Shown: one piece after another, positions 62,901 through 64,000 of the stretch
Position numbering within the stretch: the first letter of the stretch is position 1
Layout of the letters: the number at the start of each line of letters is the position of its first letter
Origin: Aurantiacibacter zhengii
GTDB taxonomy: Bacteria; Pseudomonadota; Alphaproteobacteria; Sphingomonadales; Sphingomonadaceae
NCBI RefSeq assembly: GCF_003584125.1
Contig: NZ_QXFL01000002.1
Span: forward strand, 248,001 to 312,000
Direction of reading: 5' to 3'
DNA: 64,000 bases
Notes under the pieces: model-generated
What the model was told of the DNA's origin: nothing
The model's input: the letters and a program-made list of their open reading frames with translations, nothing else
Database searches by the model: none
Translations under genes and position numbers: made by a program

Positions 62901-64000
62901 AGGATCTCGATCTCGTCGGTCGCGCCCGACGGATCGACGGCGCGCAATTTCAGCACATGGTCGCCCTGCTGGTCATACCCCGGTGTCCATTGCACTTCGC
63001 CGCGACTGGCGACGAACAGTGCACCTTCGGGAAGGCCGCTGACCACCGAGAGCTGGACCGGATCGCCATCAGGATCGCTGGCAATCGCACGGAACACCAG
63101 GTCGGATCCCTCGCGCACCAGTTGCAGGCCCATGGGAACGAAAATCGGCGCCTGGTTGACGTCCTCCACCGTCAGTTCGACGGTTTCGCTGCTCGACATG
63201 TTGCCGTCGCTTGCCGTGAAGGTCACTTGGTACACGCCGGAGGCGTTGCCAGCAGGCGTCCACGAGAATTCGCCGGTGGCGGGATCCAGAACCGCGCCCG
63301 CCGGCGCACCTGCCATGCTGAAGGTCAACACATCGCCATCGGGATCGCTGCCGCGCAGGGTGAAGGCCAGTTGCTCTCCCTCGAGCACGCTCCTGTTACC
63401 AACCGGTGCAATCTGCGGCCCCGCATTGGCGGCACGCACGACCACGTTGAATACGGCGTTGTCGCTGGCAGGGTCGGTCAGGCCGTTGCCACTGTCGGTA
63501 ACGGTTACGCCGACGGTATAGGTCCCTGCATCGCCAGTGCCGGGGGTGAAACTGAGCAGCGCCCGGCCATAGACCGCAGTGGGCGCGATGGTGGCCCCAG
63601 GCAGGCCGGATACCGCATAGGCCAGCGCATCCTCATCCATGTCGGAAACATCGACGAGAATTTCCGTCGTCTGGCCTATCAGCGCCACGACATCGCCCAG
63701 GTAGGCGATTTCGGGTGCCTCGTTGTCGCTGGTGACGGAGATGTTGAAGACATAGCCACCCGTCAGCGGCTCACCCGTGCCATCGCCATCGTCCGTGGCC
63801 AGCAGAACGATGGTGTAATCGCCGCGCGTGTTCGCGCCGGGGGAAAGGTGCAGCAGGCCGGTGCCATCACCGTTGTCGGTGAACTCGATGAAACCGGGAA
63901 GCGGGCGATAGGGGCTTTCGTTGATCGCCTGCAGCACCAGCGGGTTGCCGTCTGCATCGGTCGCGCTGACGGGGATGTCCACTGTGCTGCCACGCGCGAT
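47993..64000 (-). CDS. Giant multidomain exoprotein, 5' end beyond the window
   Basis: At least 5335 residues, with the frame open to the window edge; the GTG at 63982 is internal. From the N-terminal side: cadherin/Ig-like repeats (62400-64000), an RHS-like region (61200-62045), a dockerin-like EF-hand pair (60800-60960), Big_2-like (59960-60260) and ZU5-like (59500-59950) domains, an internal hydrophobic stretch (about 59340-59480), a YVTN-type propeller (57550-58850), a hydrolase-like region with GHGRG (56400-57000), a jelly-roll-like region (55500-55700), an OmpA-like domain (54230-54600), a metzincin-like HELGHAVGIED site (about 53735-53765), a tandem-95-type repeat (52725-52995), eleven Ig-like repeats, PKD, cohesin-like and dockerin-like domains, an acidic linker, a hydrophobic segment and a basic tail. 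The native ligand is unknown. Confidence 0.88.
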   Translation of the reverse strand: MARGSTVDIPVSATDADGNPLVLQAINESPYRPLPGFIEFTDNGDGTGLLHLSPGANTRGDYTIVLLATDDGDGTGEPLTGGYVFNISVTSDNEAPEIAYLGDVVALIGQTTEILVDVSDMDEDALAYAVSGLPGATIAPTAVYGRALLSFTPGTGDAGTYTVGVTVTDSGNGLTDPASDNAVFNVVVRAANAGPQIAPVGNRSVLEGEQLAFTLRGSDPDGDVLTFSMAGAPAGAVLDPATGEFSWTPAGNASGVYQVTFTASDGNMSSSETVELTVEDVNQAPIFVPMGLQLVREGSDLVFRAIASDPDGDPVQLSVVSGLPEGALFVASRGEVQWTPGYDQQGDHVLKLRAVDPSGATDEIEILIRVADINRAPVVSEGFHAFVIGEEKRFFIDAADADVNDVLTFTADDLPEGATIDPETGEFAWTPGPGQIGDYVVRLKVDDGKTTTPKVILLRALLEPVDPVVRIELTPSFAPVPSQDVLVTVQADSLSEIVETTLQLDGQPVTIGENGRATITPDAPGKYVLVATVRDADGGERTVTRELKVRDPEDTSAPVVSLATTLSDALVREPLAISGSIADTNLDFWTLELLGDDGSVVELARGDSPQADVLGNLDPRRLSDGFYALRLTAQDISGRTSVASADIELLTGEDKIGRLVTQGTDFSGTVGGIPFDLVRRYDSISGEWSYLGIDMDVQSAAGDRLAADGSAPAFELGTRVYLTLPTGERAGFTFAPVAEVIGGQTFYRPAFVADGDHGYVLQSANVQLRQVGAKFFSVESGIAYNPAAAIFGESDYRLVSPDGTAFIIDSRRGTVAIETTSGTLLVGDSGITALGGETLSFVRDQAGNITRLTSPDGVSVVFEYDTAGKLAGTRNLSTGEGTRYAYGESGLELELPGAGSGRSISYGTDGEVSTAPIIGNLGTAAAFTGNPLTGDLPTEGEATFAFTIRSSEISKTQSGIVVLRVVTTGDTDAAIAGARLLSREKGSGETVSLFAIEAAGLNLLTLTGSGGYSLDLRIAGDITADGRVDGADSTALAAAAQGSDIDGDGEIGASDRQLLAANYGFLANLPPQLAEELADVLTHIDLPAWIDLSEVATDPDGDRLYYRIVDVTGGTARLTTDGRGLIFTPDAGYDGAASVRVSADDGYGTSAAGVIDINVSDAPLTAIDFEVRDLEFNSIGEQFRIGLVGTFADQAEVFLPYSYVEAKVGDTAVATLDEGGLLRPVGPGSTYLQVSRGNISAATVVSAGLPETLSEILTSVYGLDAYPDTVTLLPAGGTRQIIASLDPARSMYVDDYPEEGTLYLSGDSSIVAVDENGMMTGLREGRTTVTVIHARGEDVIQVSVKPAAVGDTVAINAAEGGIIENTGGIQLAFGPGALSGDATVTVETVAEADLDIPMPAPDLFDFVGAFDLSVEGAEITDALQLAVPVPSGAGEVGDQVWIFVEQELPVGENGELVKVWNVLDSGTIDADGMARVKSPPFPGLSQNGRILVGRIGEPVPTLSVNAGFKLATFFCFFPALGIAATGGLAGTAVGLGLAGLGLAIAQLPDLATKAAIQIFRKAGDGTYERVQLEPTANTLRKDRTIFAEFPSSQSSSDLAPVIISADPVLQDGGGSKVVMVVDNGTAPIDDLKVVIRQGTFELELTDEQVTIQPGLGVAVVTINVSPNILLGSSEIFIERPRTDAPAGSGETIRSVPIKVDNKASFGFAGTTSGVEVIDLKRNFENEQERDYLFHYIDLGASVNEIVTTTDLGAAFAATNKGIAVIDTLALQQHDADATKPGIQMIEIPGGNVTALAVDPNNKFLYAGGYGKVHVIDIDPGSPNYLKVLSDSAHAIDVGITSQGDEFGHITSMSLNADGTRLYVAVPVSELFGKRPWAYGSNQDKGLIIVINTDEGDRPASQDANSRKWRKVIAKIDGGVDPYDIQATTDPDKMVFVSRGDMDAGLKIIEVLSDNPLNFLIEGNKPRAVSTRVTDQPTGVVERPFTVAGYTLAVDLKRTTDSGSFSIGRVNDLNLHHASGVAVTPDREYAFVADWGLPPQYWQSDLAKGQAIDSLYSWGSKILVIRDPFGAAELVGVTTPIPLAFLEELRIDSSGDKLYANYRGVGNIVILDIEKVRAIDPAPTLQRDKWKTVVLDHPSFGVDFYEPAVDVPRHGRGLALQDINALRLITPTAQADVFNQNSELLTFHWDIDTNLIELPTDGTPLKTRFFVSALPPGRGMWPDDDPSPRYFFDDDPSAALLAAGDNNPNRIITSQDLEPGAYLVQPSGNIIRTGDTDNKTWKVFVSAEYARAMTGGQDYFWGVEMVGKDVREAAAFQLQPKAIDAPYNGVTILSHDMQLGFGLDNVAFEEEGGAYTEVAQMIARASGGGVVLRYEKETGDWVDISDSSRRNAGALVPGQAVVLLTDWNKESDITDTGFAEAAGDAFFASLVALNQESGGNIFKSPLHFIGHGRGAVVNSEIIQRLGTYFPNAGGEYGIHMTTLDPHDFLQETLAVPLDTLAQLAVQGAGVIVSLLAPSVGKKLIEFGNKVPELFDLAAFLGLKLNPIQFQNFSDPSVQVWNNVTFADNYYQTLARAETTDLPVGDTLRRLSFTLTANGRSLTANPFSSFASNEDLLKFRQENPAAAATSADLEIHLNGRSGFTQDDVGFGPFSIGVGGPHSRVFEWYAGTIDTSIDNLNGYPIYRRVTDDGKGTLSLIIPTENFGQVPWYQVVPSKVTAGRPATTYESTPNKNVWEGIGTGWYYSAAGGGAPYRTSTGERVNVAYDNSQAPRGDAAVPTVFNGDFELGIRNSFYNFLVQGGNANNSVFEEATFGRYPLAYELPGWSFHGGGGFKIDFGDWIGEVDVTGMFAVQTNPGQLGADVFARLMDTAGKKFLDDYLRGKMLQKTGFKPPPSEPGTDAYNRWELEMLVTNPDAIAKRSAYEHLLKVVNVVDDLIKAAIDAGAVFGDFDVAGFIGKSSNPSSDEFDGFREVIKKAFEALIGEQTSNYALMFGGTAAVKAILNGIVEIIGFQIGSETSGLAAKVTQALNKFIDETSDFSTLTHNRMVVPPTANKLQLEIKTPWLLTPNARVLVRMTNATTDQVVVEQPIELDLGFWKTNNIVVDVPAALRGQVVKLEIISVAAEEILEEFNPWSYPAGVDNKVFFENDERTLAQLADKPGELAALEQQAKWVFEHPDAQVQIFGYADPNGTYEYNKQLAADRAQAVTHYIRQYLIDRGDDPSRVLDPVSFGETNAVEIPGGTVEDYAVERRTEMLVRERQVIISADPDPSFAIGDAISQVFLLDKVRFTLVTSGSPLELDPAGEVPVDVTSSTLAQMEAVIEAAKQEWLDDGVYANLENIFDNITFEVRDLGDNALATFEDGLLVIDDDAGGYGWFIDATPAESSEFTQGAAGHLFDALESSEAAGRVDLFTVVLHELGHAVGIEDIPATLDARLMSATIGLGERRFYSELDEVGVVGETMTFDPGDNPLVQLQGGQGGFLAGAPRAPQIAPLYTLGAPAVTPLQNGDFSAAQGWQAVGGGSVSGGAGVLAEDSRFFSSLRQGFAIPADAQTLSFTLDVAGLGSEEGLPPDAFEVALIDPVTGESLLGAMGGLDLSDAFLNLQADGSLYVAPGVAVSGDPLAGPVVVTISLGAIDAVNGALLSFDLIAQGALDSLVTVDNIAFGTTEVNFPPIALDDSASLDEDGTVLLDLLANDTDPEGDPLALTVDTQPANGTLVLEGGLYRYTPDENFFGTDSFSYSVTDNIGGRASADVTITVNPVNDDPVIGAVADLNVLRDNDVNLTLTATDIDDAPAALVYTLIDGPAGASVSPEGQFAWTATGTGPQTVTVQVADAAGAVSQTSFVIAVTPPDNQPPAIDPVAQQAVTEGDELVVVLTGSDPDDAQGDLVFSLVSGPAGATVSPSGTFRWTATGTAEAQQVTVRVTDPDGAFAQTTFDIAVTLLATNTPPTLAPVNDAAVVQGDTVILVLTGSDAEDDDTTLTYSLVTGPAGAAVSADGTFSWVASGTGDNAVTVRVTDSEGLFAERTFVIAVAAPANQPPVIDAVSNRAVTEGDAIAFSLSASDPDDDAGDLTFALVSGPGGATVTPIGEFAWTADAVGDQSFTVSVTDPDGASDTVTFTISVAELVNASPVLSVVGNLAVTQGDEIAFDLEASDPDDPLDTLVFSLVSGPAGIAVSNDGRFTWTADILGDQPVTVRVSDQAGNTAERSFVISVAPVPNEAPVLAPIGNVNATQGDVLEFQLAASDADDAIGDLTFALVSGPAGAAVSPTGRLTWTAAGLGDAAFTVRVTDPDGALDEGSFIVTVAAVPNEGPVLDPVADLAVTQGDAVSFALGASDPDNALGELTFTLVSGPVGAEVSADGTFSWTADTLGEQPVTVRVTDPDGAFAERSFVVAVAPVPNEAPVLDPVADLAVTRGDAVSFALGASDPDNALGELTFTLVSGPVGAEVSADGTFSWTADTLGEQPVTVRVTDPDGAFSQRSFTVSVAAIPNEAPSLAPVADIAVTQGDAVSFSLVASDPDDALGDLTFTLVSGPVGAEVSADGSFIWAADTLGEQPVTVRVTDPDGAFAERSFIIAVAPVPNVAPILAPVADIQVFEDAAIDLQLVASDVDDALDDLTFTLVSGPEGAAVSPQGRVTWTANALGDASFTVRVTDPDGAFSQRNFTVSVAAIPNEAPVLDSQPDVTVAEGQTVNLSLLASDPDDALDELKWTLVEAPQGATLSQTGAFSWFAPDGDAENLVRIRVTDPDGDSDEVSFAIAVTDVAPSLSLVGAAEADAGLAYSITLGASDPGADVTQAWVIDWGDGSAVQTVSGDATVLSHVFASAGDVTITASLRNEDGTFTADPLGVTVLPAPLLQVEDARFVEGALVVEFSQALGPPLADATEITLVGDLTGEIDVLVAMDMAQGKLVITRADGVALQYDTYSLVLADNAFTSNRGSLLDGDGDGVQGGAYMATLRYIAQAPGTARLPDFMRGPGEHIDVPLEDQNGLQVRFQSDGGVKTMRFTVTFDPALLDLDGVLRGADLPEGATLDWSVSPAAGGKSLLTVTLVSDDPIAAGTVHLVSLDASVPDDAPYGASETLVVDVTMINAAQPTQSEQDEALQLVGYYGDADGDAVLTTTDLWWITRVAVGMDGDFAAWSGLPPEFIANIVDHRQFANPLLPDIEPLGLDDRPMVITRSAPMADMPEITYGTADAVAAWGGSIYATESTMPEQPDAEDAGEDEVQEAAGSSADAPDSDAMPDQGETPPDGAPAASTPTADISVVDMDAAPLGFLAQASLPGSADKESALARLLAGDEDTLTAIGAAGLFAVAMPILGREALSQRKRTKEQKPAKS
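48570..49100 (-). other. Cohesin-like plus dockerin-like module in the giant exoprotein
   Basis: Towards the C-terminus, a beta-sandwich region with LQVRFQSDGGVKTMRFTV and DPALLDLDGVLRG resembles cohesin. It is followed directly by an EF-hand-type segment DADGDAVLTTTDLWWITRVAVG, typical of one dockerin half. The combination in one chain could allow self-association or calcium-dependent assembly. Confidence 0.6.
49711..52720 (-). repeat. Eleven tandem Ig-like (He_PIG-type) repeats of 91 aa
   Basis: The repeats share NxAPVLxPVxDxAVTQGDxVxF, LTFTLVSGPxGAxVSxxGxFxWTA and TVRVTDPDGAFxxRSF cores, with a period of about 273 bp. Conserved Asp residues (SDPDD, VTDPDG) suggest calcium-bound rigid linkers. 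The array would form a stalk of about 1000 residues. Confidence 0.88.
50258..51076 (-). repeat. Three nearly identical 273-bp units inside the Ig-like array
   Basis: Units starting at 51076, 50803 and 50530 (minus strand) share long identical stretches. For example, a block of over 70 bases around 50624 recurs at 50897, exactly 273 bp away, and in slightly altered form at 50351. This indicates recent duplication or gene conversion. Confidence 0.85.

Overview
The window is GC-rich (roughly two thirds G+C by eye) alphaproteobacterial chromosome, most likely from Sphingomonadales and probably Erythrobacteraceae. Three things point there: a circularly permuted two-piece tmRNA gene with the tag ANDNEALAIAA, a short LOV-HTH photoreceptor closely resembling Erythrobacter EL222, and the mix of TonB receptors, FecR/TPR-barrel pairs and PaoABC-type oxidoreductase. 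No insertion sequence, prophage, CRISPR array or tRNA gene was found. Genes are tightly packed, with many 4-nt ATGA/GTGA overlaps.

Layout: 1-1400 holds the 3' part of astB (arginine catabolism) and a small membrane protein behind an excellent sigma-54 promoter match. 1400-1770 is ssrA (minus strand). 1836-2858 holds two mscL paralogues. 3008-5137 is a LemA-TPM-TPM envelope operon. 5159-7531 holds a NUDIX hydrolase, a 2-hydroxyacid dehydrogenase and a D-glycerate-kinase-like enzyme. 7685-11090 holds the LOV-HTH regulator and an OmpR-type two-component operon with a trailing exported protein. 11201-18693 is a two-gene minus-strand operon: a Slam-like TPR/beta-barrel outer-membrane protein followed by a 2059-residue FecR-repeat-TbpB-like exoprotein. 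18817-23290 is a TonB receptor / alpha-beta hydrolase / MFS uptake cassette with a divergent TetR. 24033-27694 is a valine-type cassette (mmsA, lipoprotein, enoyl-CoA hydratase, mmsB), followed by a second crotonase. 28758-32430 is paoABC-like. 32465-37002 holds GH31 and GH35 enzymes suited to xyloglucan side chains. 37041-41809 holds a serine hydrolase, an alpha/beta hydrolase, an N-formylglutamate-amidohydrolase-family protein and two transglutaminase-like proteins.

The right third (41868-64000, minus strand) is the most unusual part. A giant multidomain exoprotein gene (at least 5335 residues, start beyond the window) is followed by three short-spaced genes: a GAF-HlyD membrane protein, a PqqD-like/M50 protease/HlyD fusion and a short SecA-like ATPase lacking the usual C-terminal domains. 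I read this as a candidate dedicated export and processing system for the giant protein. I know no established name for it, and its function is inference from domains and gene order. With the Slam-like pair, the window holds two separate candidate machines for very large surface or secreted proteins.
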